Part shown: in pieces, positions 46,141 through 57,112 of the stretch
How the letters are laid out: each line of letters opens with the position of its first letter
Position numbering within the stretch: the first letter of the stretch is position 1
Source: Marsupella aquatica
Taxonomy: Eukaryota > Marchantiophyta
Assembly: GCA_973895155.1 (NCBI GenBank)
Contig: OZ316894.1
Coordinates: forward strand, 8,060,001-8,124,000
Direction: 5' to 3'
DNA length: 64,000 nucleotides
Program-made: the position numbers and the translations under genes
Notes under the pieces: generated by a model
What the model saw: only the letters and a program-made list of their open reading frames with translations
The model's database searches: none
Told to the model about the DNA's origin: nothing

Positions 46141-47520
46141 AGTAAAGGAACATTAATGCTTTGTACATTTATCTCTCCCTCTCTCTCTAACTTAAATGAT
46201 GTCCCATTGAATACCATGTCCCATAGAATACCATCCAGTAGCTTGAACACACTAAAGAAAAAACTCAGGGTCGAGGTTTGCAGTGTTCAGTAATGCTTCA
46301 AATTCTTATTATAGCCGTATAAGCTCAACAATGCGGCAGAGCTGTCAAGTTTTTGATGTGAGAATGAAACGGAAATCCATATTTCAACCGGTCTCCCTGA
46401 GTGGCCAGATCGAATATCTCCAACATTTCTCCAACAACAGTCGTGTGATGATATTTTATTGGGCATAGATATTGAATGACCTGACGGCCGGCTTCATTAT
46501 GCTACATCTATCATGGAGAACGAGAACTGAAAACCCTAAACCCATTTCCTCACTTTCAATCTGAAGAGTAGAAACTTGCCTTAAAACACTTTTGACTGAC
46601 AAAATACAAGCAATTTCGTTCACAATGTGTCAACGAAGGCAGTCAATGGCTAATTCAAAGAGAACTGATCTATTCCGAATGAAAACTACAGATGAGCGAC
46701 GCAGATCGAGTGCTGACCACCAGACGGAACCGGGGACTGAACACGATCGGAATATGAATGAGTTTCCTCTGCCAAGCTCCACGACGAGATTCCAACAATT
46801 TGGGCTCATATTCAACCTTCAGGTCAATGATCGAAACGGATGGGATTCGTACCTTCGGCATAATCTCGAAATCCCCAATTTCCTACCTTGGACATCAGCT
46901 GCGTTTCCCTTTGTTCCAGACATTAAACCTCAATGTCCTATCCAAGGACTCTGTCATTGTTACAAACGCTCGAGATCTAGACAAGCTGTGTTTTTGACTC
47001 GGATTTTGATTGAGCGTGAGCTCTCCTAGATAGAAATCAGATTGGCTAAGCAATGACATTCTAAATCTGTGTCTGCGACTACATCCCTACGCTGGGACTT
47101 CTCAGAATTCACTAGATACAAGTCCCACAAATCACCTTCAAATTCAACCATAAGAGTATTCCCACCCGTCCTGAAAAGACGGGCCTGTTACCAAAATCCA
47201 CTTTCATCCCTTAAAAACCCAAATTTCATACCCCACCCTACCCCAACATCTGTACCTATATTTTTCTGGCCCCCAAAAATTGAACCCCGGCCCGCTACTT
47301 CTAGGCTCAACAAGCAAGCGCCATCCAGGCCGGTTCAGCCTCGCCATTCAAAATAAACGATCGCTAGTTGTGCTCCTGAGAAGATCCGACGCACACTATT
47401 CATCCATATGTTCACTTCCTCGCGCATTGGATGTTCGTGCTTTACTTCTGTGTAGAGTGATTTGTTCAGGCATTTGTGACTTTCCTTGCTGTCGAGTGTT
47501 TTCGTCAAGTGCTCTGCAAA
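46141..47520. other. Spacer, no supported gene
   Basis: A 145-codon plus frame at 46592-47029 and shorter minus frames overlap, but none has a recognisable domain. The region may be the upstream part of the broken gene at 47521. Confidence 0.35.
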
Positions 47521-47780
47521 ATGGCAGAAATTGGGAAATCTCGAGGCCAGAACTTTGCATCTGCAGAATTGAAGCAGCTCTGCTGCTTATGGATGCACAC
47601 ATCACAAATCCAATTGTCGAGGCTGGACAGAGAAACCTCACTTTCTGGGATTGCGTAGCAGCACAATACAATGAACATCAACCGCAAAGTACACATTATT
47701 GCTTTGGGGAATGTCAGGGAGTTCGGACAAGGGAACGTCGATATAGTTTCACAAAGAAATCCTCACCGAATAGGAATTGA
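47521..47780 (+). pseudogene. Frameshifted Myb/SANT-like DNA-binding fragment
   Basis: From ATG 47521 the frame reads RGQNFASAELKQLCCLW, then loses register. In another frame the sequence continues NPIVEAGQRNLTFWDCVAAQYNEHQP to 47780. Together these match the pattern of plant Myb/SANT-like proteins related to PIF/Harbinger accessory proteins and the NAM-associated family (GxNF...LC.SWL...TFWDRV..HYNEH.P). The switch lies around 47604-47612 and looks like a one-base indel. No adjacent transposase was recognised. It is either a decayed gene or a transposon-derived remnant. Confidence 0.45.
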
Positions 47781-48007
47781 AAGAGAAAGAAGAGAAACAC
47801 AGTCATCCCTAAATCAAGACCCTATAAAGGATGTGTGAACCACGACGATAGAGAGATGCGCGCAAATGTCTATATTTTGTCCATCGAATTGGACCGGAAG
47901 ATCTTCGAAATGGACAGCACAAGAAGAGGGGTCCAGTGATGGACGTCAATCGATCATTTCCTACATTTGATTGTGTATACGCGAACATGTCAATGTCTCG
48001 TCCATTG

Positions 48008-48084
48008 AATTGGAATGGACGGTCGTCGGCCAGCCACCAAATTGGAATGGACGTTCGTCGGCCAGCCACCAAATTGGAATGGAA
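48008..48084. repeat. 32-bp tandem repeat, 2.4 copies
   Basis: AATTGGAATGGACG starts units at 48008 and 48040 and a partial one at 48072. Full units differ by one base. Confidence 0.85.
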
Positions 48085-48270
48085 AGGAATGATCGAAAAG
48101 AGGGAAACAGCGATGGACATCCATGAATCCTTACATTGACTGCGTAAACCGTGGCAGTAGAAATCACTACAAGCAAGGAAAACATATGTCCTACAAGAGA
48201 TGCCAGTAGAAACCGTGGGGGGATAGACCCATTTAGCAGAAACCATGTGGATAGGCCGATTTAACTCTGT

Positions 48271-48337
48271 CGTGATAGACTGATATCTATCACGGGTCAA
48301 ACTATCGGGCCAGTTTGGACCAAACTGACTCGATAGT
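48271..48337. repeat. Two adjacent strong hairpins
   Basis: Hairpin 1: CGTGATAGA (48271-48279) pairs with TCTATCACG (48286-48294), loop of 6. Hairpin 2: the near-perfect palindrome CAGTTTGGACCAAACTG (48311-48327), extended outside by ACTATCG (48301-48307) and CGATAGT (48331-48337). No coding frame covers them. Confidence 0.8.
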
Positions 48338-48599
48338 TCGAACCGGGCTTATTTTCCGGCCCAGTTTATAGTGGTCGAGTGGGGGACACCTCCAGAGTGA
48401 ATGGTGGACTGAAGGCCCGGCCCTCCCCAAGCCCCGAAAACAACTCCAATAAAGGCTCGCAAATGGTGCGACCAGTGGGGATGCCCTAAGCAATGTTAAA
48501 TCAATGAGTAGTCTGTAAAATTCACAGTTCTCAAAATAGCTGGGAAGTATATTTCAAATGAATATGACAATATACAATGAAAAAGTCACTCTATACCAC

Positions 48600-48645
48600 C
48601 AGGCCACTCTATACCACCAGGCCCGTGACCAAAAGGGTTGGGTCA
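48600..48645. repeat. Short tandem duplication
   Basis: CACTCTATACCACCAGG occurs twice in succession, starting about 48589 and 48606. Confidence 0.6.
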
Positions 48646-48744
48646 CAAAGGTGAACTTCTCTCCAGAAAAAAACAAAACAAAAAATGCTCCCCCTCATCT
48701 TGTTTTGTTTTGTCCCGGTACATGACAATACTTTGGGTCCTGGT

Positions 48745-49250
48745 AAGTGTACATCAAAATATGACATATAATGTGTATGACATAGCTCAATACCATGCTA
48801 AATGCAGTCATATGTTGTGTATGACATTCCTCCATACGATGACGAATGCCACCATATAGTGTGTACAACATTGCTCCATACCATGATAAATGCCACTTTT
48901 ATGATTAAATCAATGAGTGCACCGCATATTATCACATTTTGATGTGTGATTCCTCCATACCATGCTAAATGCCATCATATGCTGTGTACGACATTCCCCC
49001 ATACCATGATGAATGCTGTCATCTAGTGTGTACGACATTGATCCATACCATGATAAATGCCATTTTTATCTTTAAATCAATGAGTGCACATCGCATATTA
49101 CCACATTTTGATGTGTGGTTCCTCCATACCATGATAAATGCCGTCATATAGTAAGTGTGTACGACATTGCTCCATACACATGATAAATGCCATTTTTGTC
49201 CTTAAATCAATGAGCGCACACTGCATATTACCACATTTTGATGTGTGATT
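48745..49250. repeat. Higher-order tandem array
   Basis: A basic unit of roughly 46-50 bp (CCATACCATGATAAATGCC, then TCATATAGTGTGTACGACATT) is repeated many times. It is grouped into larger units that also contain TTAAATCAATGAGTGCAC and ACATTTTGATGTGTG (about 48903, 49072 and 49200). Single related fragments recur at about 49560 and 53690, so the family is dispersed. Confidence 0.8.
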
Positions 49251-49259
49251 ACGCAGGGC

Positions 49260-50895
49260 AATACTTTGGGGAAAGTACTTTCCTCTCCTCAATCTTAAGT
49301 CATCATGACAATAAGTGGGGCCTAGTTACAAGAAGACAAAGTATGGCAGACCAAAGTATTGGGATGAAAGTATTGCAAACAAAAGTATTGGGACTAAAAT
49401 ATTTCTGACAAATATATCTTGGGCCCATTTTTTATCCCCCATCACAACTACTGAACTAAAGTTCAGCCAATGATTAACCTTACTATTTTGTTTGAATCAC
49501 CCAGTGTACCTTATAATCTACCACAGACCTAGTGTAGTTTTTTTTTTTTGAAATCACTGAGTGTACCCCATATATTACTACATTTTGATGTGCAATTATG
49601 GGGATGCCTTTTATTCCCATTGAGGGATTATTTCAGAGTACTACCTCAGATCTTTGGATGTTTGTTAAGGTTTTCAATGCAAAAATACTTACCCCACAGG
49701 CAAAATCCATAGGCATATAGTATTTTGTGACTGCAGACCATATAATGTGCAACTTTTTCTTAATGAGATGTAATCTGGGGGAAATTAAAGGCCTTAAGTG
49801 CCAGGTTTAAGTTATCTTAAGAGTGAATGTAACCCCAGACAACCTTAACATGCAAGAAAAAGACATCTCAAGTGTTGTCCAGTAATCGAGGCAACTAGGT
49901 TAATGGCCTTCGTTATTGGTATATTAAATTGATAAAGTTGACCAGGGACTGTAATTTATCACTCTTATTGGTGTACAGTCCTCTTCTCAACACAGTTTGT
50001 GTAGGTTGTGAAATTATCAACTGTTGGGTGTAAATTTGGGAGTGTAAAATTTATAGATGTTTTGGGCCGGTTTCAACTATAGAGCAATATCCTATGGGTT
50101 TTTAGAACTTCAGCCTACATTTGGAATAACTAGTCTATTTTCCCCCTTTTGGCGGATTAGTTTTCAATATATAGCATACTCTCCTGGACCATGAGGAGTT
50201 ATTTTGTCCTGTACTTCTGAATCAGGAGATAAGGCATGCAAACAAAAAAGAAAAACCAATTTAAAATTTGAAGAAAAAGTTCTTTGCAAAAGATTGGGTT
50301 TGTATTCAATGAGGCATGCAGAAAAACAACAACTTTAATTTCAAAAGAAAGCAGTTAGGGCAAAAGATCGAGTGTCTTCAATGGGGTACTCGGGGTATCC
50401 AAGGCAATACTAGGGGCATCCAAGGCAACACTGTAGAGAGCACAACTTTTCAAAAACGTTCATTAACAAAAGTGGTCTCAAACACACCAAGGTGTGCAGG
50501 GGGCAGTCTGGCCCTCACGATCTAGGGCGAGTAGGATCCAATATATATGGTGGGGACTGGGTGTGTTTTGGACTCTATCTGTTGGGGACTTGGGGCTCCA
50601 TAGTTGTGGAACCTTCCAAAAGTGCAAAGCAGCATCTGCTGGGGGCTCCATCGATGCTGCACTTTGGGGTGGAGCCTCAATGGGAGGTCTAGATGCTTTG
50701 GTGTGGACATTGGTTATACCTATGGAGGCCGAGTATGCTGTGCAGGTGTCGTTGCTGTGGAGTGGAGGTCTTGATGCTGAGGGCCGCAGTCCCTTTTCGA
50801 TGCATGTCTGGAGAGCTCATTGCTGTGGAGGTCTTGATGCTTTGCTTGAGGGCTGCATTTGCTTGAGTCCTCTGTTATCTTTCATCTATGAGAGG
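49260..50895. other. Spacer, no gene seen
   Basis: AT-rich sequence with scattered fragments of the preceding repeat and a poly-T run near 49540. The 169-codon frame starting at 50494 is Trp/Gly/Leu-rich, lacks any motif and overlaps the left arm of an inverted repeat, so I do not call it. Confidence 0.4.
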
Positions 50896-51040
50896 GCTTG
50901 TTTTTTCTTGGGGCCCTTTCCCCTCTTTTCTCTCCTTCATTGGGTTGCTTTGCTTTCGGATCATGTCTCCCTGTTAGGCGTTTCTTGCCCTTGGACACTG
51001 TAATATTATAATATATATGGAGAGGGCTCGTAAGGGGGGC

Positions 51041-51471
51041 TGAAAGTGCTGGGGGCTGAAAGTGCTGGGAGCCAACTGGGGATAGGGAGGGTCATTGTGG
51101 CGTGCGAGGAAACAGTAGAAATTTTCCTCGTATGAACAAACATTTCTTCACATGGCCCCTAGTTTTTCTATATGCAATTCCCTCGCTAACAGGACCTTGT
51201 TGATAACATCCATTTTGGGGACTCCTCTTTTTGCTAGCTATCTCGCTAGCCATCTGGAGTCATAAAAAACACACAAAATAGAAAAGCAGCAAAAAGCAAA
51301 AGAAATTTAAAACCACAAGTGCCTCAGCTAACAATACTCCCCTCGCTAACAAAATTCCTGTTTCCTCGCATTATAGAATACCTCGGATAGGGATAGGGCA
51401 AATAGAGATAGGGCAAATAGAGTAGGGGGAAAAAGTGAAGCCCTTAGCACTTTCAGCCCCCAGCACTTTCA
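51041..51471. mobile_element. Candidate 0.43-kb inverted-repeat element
   Basis: A perfect 26-bp inverted repeat: 51041-51066 (starting TGAAAGTGCTGGGGGC) and 51446-51471. AGCCAACT just inside the left arm and AGTTGGCT just outside the right arm add to the symmetry. The interior is non-coding, with CTCGCTA(A/G) motifs repeated five times. No clear target duplication. Confidence 0.5.
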
Positions 51472-51482
51472 CTAGTTGGCTC

Positions 51483-51640
51483 GATCCTCTACTGATGGCA
51501 CTGCATTGTGTGATGAAGTTAGACGGGTGCTGGGGCTGTCAGGGGGCTCCATCCTGCAGTGATTGATCCTCTACTGATGCTGCCCAATGTGATGAAGTTC
51601 AATCAAGTGCCGGGGGCTATCTGGGGGCTTCATTTTAAGT
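51483..51640. repeat. 82-bp tandem duplication
   Basis: GATCCTCTACTGATG starts copies at 51483 and 51565. Both end in GGGGGCT(C/T)CAT. Identity is moderate. Confidence 0.7.
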
Positions 51641-51839
51641 CATCGCTTATTAGCCCCGCACTTAGCACTAGCTTGATATCCCTTCCCTGAACAAAAATAG
51701 AGATATATGACCACAAAAGACACACTGCAAAAAAAAATAAATGAAAAATTATATAAGAATTATATGCTACTTCCTGCTAATATTTTGCCCTATACCTATT
51801 TTTTGTCTATCCTCACCTTCAGTTTAGTCTTTAGTGAGA

Positions 51840-52577
51840 GTTACATTCTAGAGGGTTCGCTCTAGACCATAGCCCCAGAAAGTAGTTTTGCATCAAGCTT
51901 TGGCTTACTAGCCTGATTACACCTGATCCTTGAAAATAAATAAAGATGAAAAAGAGTCTCTAACTGGACCCGTAACCAGAAAGAAAAATTGCAAAAAAGA
52001 AAATTCTATGCTATTTCTCTTCCCTCTTTTTTTGTTCACCCTCATTTTGGCCTTATTTAGAGGCCAATTTTCTGTACTGATTTTTGGATCTAGCGTTGTC
52101 GTAGATGAGTTACTGTCTAGAGGCTTCACTCTAGGCCCTACCCCACGTTGAAAGTAACTTATTTTTGCCATTTATTAGTGAGGTGCTATCTCTCCTTAGT
52201 TTTGCCCCATCCTTTTTTTTCTCACCCTCAATTTGTCCTTATTTAAACTCCAATTTTTTTCTTTATATATTTGAGTCCAGTTTTGTCCTGTAGACCCTAG
52301 CCCGCACGTTGGAAGTAGCTTATGTTAGCCATTTATTAGAAAGATGCTATCTGTGCATGCCCCATCCTCGTATGCCCCATCCTCGTTTTCTGTTCACCCT
52401 CAATTTGTCCTTATTCAGAGTCCAATTATTTTTGAGCCCAGTTTTGTCTTTATATGGAATTATGGTCTAGATGCTTCACTCTAGACCCTAGCCCTTGAAA
52501 GTAGCTTATGTTCACAATTTATTAATAAGATTTCTAGACCCTGGCCCTTGAAAATAGCTTATGTTTGCCATTTATTA
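51840..52577. repeat. Degenerate tandem array, ~160-bp units
   Basis: About four to five units share TCTAGACCCTAGCCC, TTGAAAGTAGCTTATG, CCATTTATTA, TGCCCCATCCT and CACCCTCAATTTGTCC in the same order. Units vary by deletions. The array fills the space up to the right arm of the long inverted repeat. Confidence 0.8.
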
Positions 52578-52720
52578 ATATATATCACAGTGCCCAATGG
52601 CAAGAAACGCCAAATTGGAAGACAAGAGCCCAATGGCAATGGCAATGGCAACGGCAACGCAACCCAATGAAGGGAAGGAAAAGAGGGGAAAGGGCCCCAA
52701 AAAAAACAAGCCAAGGGGAC

Positions 52721-55600
52721 CCCAACCAAACGCCAACGAAGAAACAAGGACCAAAAAAGGAATCGACAAAGGAGCCATGAAGGCTAACACCCAATAGGAC
52801 AGAGAACTGAAAAGCCTGGTAGAGTTCCGGGGTAAATCTCATAGGAGAGTCATGCATCGGAACTTGCCGGGAGGCCCTAAAACCAACAGCTTCAGCCCTA
52901 CGAAGGAGGGTGAAAGCTTGGGCCCTCTGAAGAGCCACAGACATCCGTTATCCAAAAAAGGTGGCAATGACAGAAATAGGGGGGAAAGGGCCTCCTCTCA
53001 ATACAAAAAGCTGCACAGACTTGCAGAAACTGGTGGAAGGTAGGGTGGAGAGCACCAAAAACTTCCAGGGCAAATATAGGTACTAGGTTCTCTCTAGTAG
53101 GCTGAACATCATTCAAGTCCTTTGGATGTTGGAGTAGAGCATCCTAAGGAAACCACTCAGACATCAATTTCTCACAAATGCATTCTCTACTGTGACCTTT
53201 AATATATCCATCTGTATCCAAGTTTTGCATATGATGAACACCAACAGAAAGTGTTACATGATGGCACTCTTATCCGAGCATGTCTGACACATATGTGGTT
53301 CCCTTATGCTAACGGGGTTTGGGCGGAACCCAGTATGTTACTTGGAGTCAAAGACACAAGCCCATCAAATTGACTGTAATGCTATAGTCAATTTTGCAAA
53401 CTGGGTGCCTTACAGGAATGGTAAAGGCCGCTGTGATACCCCATTGCCTTTGATGGGGTTTCCCTAGATGAAGGTCAGACCGTCCTGGGAGGCCTCCCTC
53501 CTTGCAGGAAGGAGCTCCTCGTCGAAAAGTAGTCCTGCTTAATGAGATTATCGCTTAACCAGTGGGGTTGCTCTATGACAAACCCCATTATGTAGCTCAT
53601 GCCAATACCCTGCCCATAATATAAGGTGTGCACTCATTGATTTAAATAAAATCACTAAATGATTGATTTTAAGAAAATAACTGGTATGGACTTATGTCTA
53701 GACACTATATGTCATATTTTGATGTGACGGGTACCCACTAATAGCTGTTACATTGGGCTGTATTAAATGTTTAGCGCAATGAAACCCCACCCCGTTGGAG
53801 ATGCTCGAGATGCTCTAAGCTCGTCCCCAAACCTATCGACATGTTGGCTTGGGTTGCATGTGACACATTGTGTTTAGAACACACTTGTGTTACAAACATC
53901 AAGTGCTGCTTCATCAATTTGCAGAGCCACCCCGTCCATTCTCTCCGGGCCATCCCCTTGTCCACTGTATTGTCGTCAATTTGATGGACGATGCACTCTC
54001 TGTGCCTTCTTGCTTTATCAGATCGCTGTGTGAAATCTTTTCACGTGAGGATCCAAGTTCATTGTGACAGGACGTTGTTCTTTTCGCTGGTTTTTAAGTG
54101 CGGACAGTGTCACAAGTTGCTCTGATGGTCAGATCCGTCACTTGTAATTCTTCTCCAGTCAACTGGACCTTTCTGTTCAGTCGGATGATGATGATCATCT
54201 CTTTTATAGATGAGGGTGGAGGGGTCCAGTCGCCACTCTCTCGAATCACTGAAGTAATCTTCAGCCTGAGTAAGTGTAGCTGAATTTAAACTCTTTGCGG
54301 CAAAATAATCGTTGTCTTCGCTCCATGGAATAATGGAAATCAGCTCGAGTTTGCTATGAACGTCCGCGAGCTCCTCTAGTTGCGTTGCTGTCCTAAATCA
54401 GACATAATTGCTGAGCTCTATTCCAACGCTATCCACATGATGACCGATCCGGGGACCGATCAAAGACCAGGGTGCGAATATCAGTGATTATGAAACCCCT
54501 CAACAAGCCCTCGGTCTCGGGTCATGGACTTCACATTCAATGCAAGAATGAGTAACGTTAACCCCACTCCAAGCAATTATTATATTCACTCCAATACTAG
54601 CCCGCCATTCATGTTGCAAGAAGTCTTGAGAGAATGAGCTCTGCCATTGATGCTGAAAGATCAATTCAGAGAAGAAAATTGTCGGAAGAATGTTAAATCC
54701 ACGGAAGCGACCAGAGGGCAGTAGATACTGGTTCATGAACAAGAAACTTTGACTGTTTCAACGGTTGACGATGCGAGGTGATGGCTTGGAGTCTTGGACT
54801 CCAACCAATGCCGTCGCCAAAACCAAAAAAGTGGCGACAGATTCCATGCTAGTGTAGGTCCCCCCATCGTCCGCCCTTTTACTTTCCCTTTGCCCCTATC
54901 GCCGTTGGTTGTACCGTTCCAGACTATTACTGTTGGTGAGGAAGTCCTCATTGTAGGGACCAAAATCAATGAGAGTCTGGTGCGAGACGGGTTCAACGCT
55001 GGACTACCATAGCTCTCTAGTCCCTGCGTCAACCTGTCAAGACAGTGTCAATCAACCTCTTCTAGAGAACCGGCCCGAACCGTCGATGCACTCATTCAGT
55101 TCCTTGGATAAGACGGATATTGAAGCTTCCCTGAAGAACGAGTCCTTTTTGTCTTGACGCGCTCGAATACGTCACTTTTATGCACAGAACGCCGAAGAAC
55201 TTGTCTGGCTGGGTCATCCAATGGGGCCTGCCATTATTTCGGCCGATAAATTTAGTAATGAAAGGAATGATATCTATAGTTCGGGCGATATCAGCTTTTC
55301 AAGTTGCAGCGAAGTAGTGATTCCTCCCTCTACTCACTTGACCGTGTCGCATCACACTGTCAGCAAAAGACTCGGTCAAACCTCCTCAAGTTGCTTTTAC
55401 ACTGCCAAATGACAATCCCACCCGACGGTCGTGCCTTCAGCTGTAACATGGCGCTTTCTATCGAACGGATCTAATTGGACAGTTGGTTCTTGAGCGGCAT
55501 CTTGGCTGTTAATATCGCGGGCGAGACGGAGGCACCGTCAGGATGGCTGATGGTGCCGCAGTTATATAGCGTGTCTCTGCGAGAAATTGGGAAAGCTCAT
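52721..55600. other. Spacer, no supported gene
   Basis: Mixed sequence. Short frames at 52597-53043, 53870-54283 and 54500-55412 show no motif I recognise. The last kilobase is probably the promoter of the gene at 56228. Confidence 0.4.
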
Positions 55601-55620
55601 TCATCCGAGTGGTATTTGAG

Positions 55621-55665
55621 TGTGGTCTCTCTCTCCCTCTCTCTCTCGCTCTCTCTCTCTCACTC
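55621..55665. repeat. CT microsatellite upstream of the 56228 gene
   Basis: A nearly pure CT tract of about 45 bases. Such CT/GA tracts are common in plant core promoters and 5' leaders; here it lies about 0.6 kb before the start codon. Confidence 0.8.
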
Positions 55666-56227
55666 CTGTGCCCTAGGACGATAACGAAGCGGCAACGGAA
55701 TTGCATACTTCCACGGCACAGTAGTGCGAGCAACATTGTTACAGGCCTCAGGCGCACACTAGGATCGTTAGGCGTTTCTGATCGCCATTCGTTGGGGTTT
55801 TGCATTGGGATCAGTCGACCGTAGTCTCCTGACATAGCTCAGTGTGTCTCTAGCTCTCCGGACGATTGATTGTGGGCTTTTTTGGCACGGACGGACGGAC
55901 AGACCGAAGAAGCACCAGACAGTCCAGATCGCGAGCCGAATGTTTTTAGTACACGGGCATTGTAGTGTATTGGATAGAAATTTCTGACAGGGGAAATGTT
56001 GACGAGCTCCGTCCAGATTGCGTTCAGAGAGAAGTTCTGATGCTCGAAAGGGGATTCGTTTCTAACTGGAACGCGAGCGAGTGGCGGGCGGTTGATACTT
56101 TCATTGGACTCCAACTGCGCTCGTGTGTACACAGATAGAGAGCAGTAAAGGAGGGTCGTGGGATTCAGAGATTGGACTTGAGAGATTTCATCAGTGATAT
56201 AGACTATTATTGATTGGGTGGTCAAGA

Positions 56228-57112
56228 ATGCCGACCGCCGGTGTTGAAGGGCCTGCCCCCGCGAGTTTGCCTTTGAGAGAGAGGCTCATCGCCGTCTTCA
56301 GATTCAATAGATGGGTTCCCAAGAGATTCAGCAAACGGTCCTGCGAGAGGAAAAGGTCGAGCAGCGGGACCAAAACCGATGCCACCGGAGCGCAGAGGAA
56401 GGCGCGGGGCAGCAATGAGCAATCCGGAAAAAAGCAGGTCTCCAGGAAGAAAGTGAAAGACGCTGCACATCCTCCTCACCATGACGAACAACAAATGCTG
56501 CAACAGCTGGAGCACCACATCACCAGCATCTCCAACAACCCTCCCGTAGTGGCCAGAGCCAAGATCGCCAACTACGAGCCACCCAAATCCTACACCAGTC
56601 GTCGTATTGGATCCATTTCACCCTCCTCCCGCAACTATTCGGGTCCCATCTCCGGACAGCCCTCGCGCAAGTACTCGCTCACCGCCGGATCCACTTCACC
56701 CTCCTCCCGCAACTATTCGGGACCCATCATCGCCACACAGCCCTCGCGCAATTACTCCCTCGCCGGGTCGCGGCGCAATTCAGGCACTCAGAGCGTTCCC
56801 GTGAGCGGCGAGCTCTCAAAGTCAGGCACCGGGGGCCCAACAATCGTCCGCTCGTCGAGCAAGAGCTTGACCAAGCTCCGGGACCAGTACGTGAAGGCGA
56901 TGATGAAGCTCGGCGACATGGCCGACAGCGTCGCCATTGGAAACAGCGTCAATTTCGAGTCGCAGGTCTTCGAATCTGAAGTGATTCGGAAGCGCTCCAC
57001 AACGGAGAACGAAATGATGGATTACTACCTGAACAGCAGCATTCGCCCGGACGAATGGAAAGATGCTCACATGGGCAGCAGAGTCATCAGGGACGGCGCC
57101 ATCACTGTGTGA
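56228..57112 (+). CDS. Basic serine-rich plant protein of unknown function
   Basis: Single exon, 294 aa from ATG 56228; an in-frame TTG upstream is ignored. I do not recognise a family. Visible features: a very basic N-terminal third (residues 20-76, many Arg/Lys, possible nuclear localisation), an acidic-neutral HH-rich stretch (81-97), and two copies of a 26-residue repeat (SPSSRNYSGPI at 131-141 and 157-167, each followed by QPSR(K/N)YSL). The C-terminus looks ordered, with an amphipathic helix RDQYVKAMMKLGDMADSV (218-235) and MMDYYLNSSIRPDEW (263-277). GC content is higher than the flanks, as for a real gene. The Ser-Arg motifs look like phosphorylation sites. No transmembrane segment or signal peptide is seen. 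Confidence 0.7.
   Translation: MPTAGVEGPAPASLPLRERLIAVFRFNRWVPKRFSKRSCERKRSSSGTKTDATGAQRKARGSNEQSGKKQVSRKKVKDAAHPPHHDEQQMLQQLEHHITSISNNPPVVARAKIANYEPPKSYTSRRIGSISPSSRNYSGPISGQPSRKYSLTAGSTSPSSRNYSGPIIATQPSRNYSLAGSRRNSGTQSVPVSGELSKSGTGGPTIVRSSSKSLTKLRDQYVKAMMKLGDMADSVAIGNSVNFESQVFESEVIRKRSTTENEMMDYYLNSSIRPDEWKDAHMGSRVIRDGAITV

Larger units (their letters stand above)
50896..52712. repeat. Long diverged inverted repeat, ~125-135-bp arms
   Basis: Left arm 50896-51020 is largely complementary to right arm 52578-52712. Shared features are a CTTGTTTTTT tract, GGGGCCCTTTCCCCTCTTTT, TTCATTGGGTTGC, GGCGTTTCTTGCC and TATATAT at the inner end. The right arm has a (GGCAAT)n-like expansion near 52635. About 1.56 kb of other repeats lie between the arms. 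Confidence 0.75.

Noticed and set aside
46592-47029. 145-codon plus-strand frame
   Set aside because: No recognisable domain, overlapping frames on the other strand, and no splice partners found.
50494-51003. 169-codon plus-strand frame
   Set aside because: Low-complexity Gly/Leu/Trp composition; it overlaps the arm of an inverted repeat.
54733-55032. 99-codon minus-strand frame
   Set aside because: No motif, no start context, and it lies in the probable promoter region of the 56228 gene.
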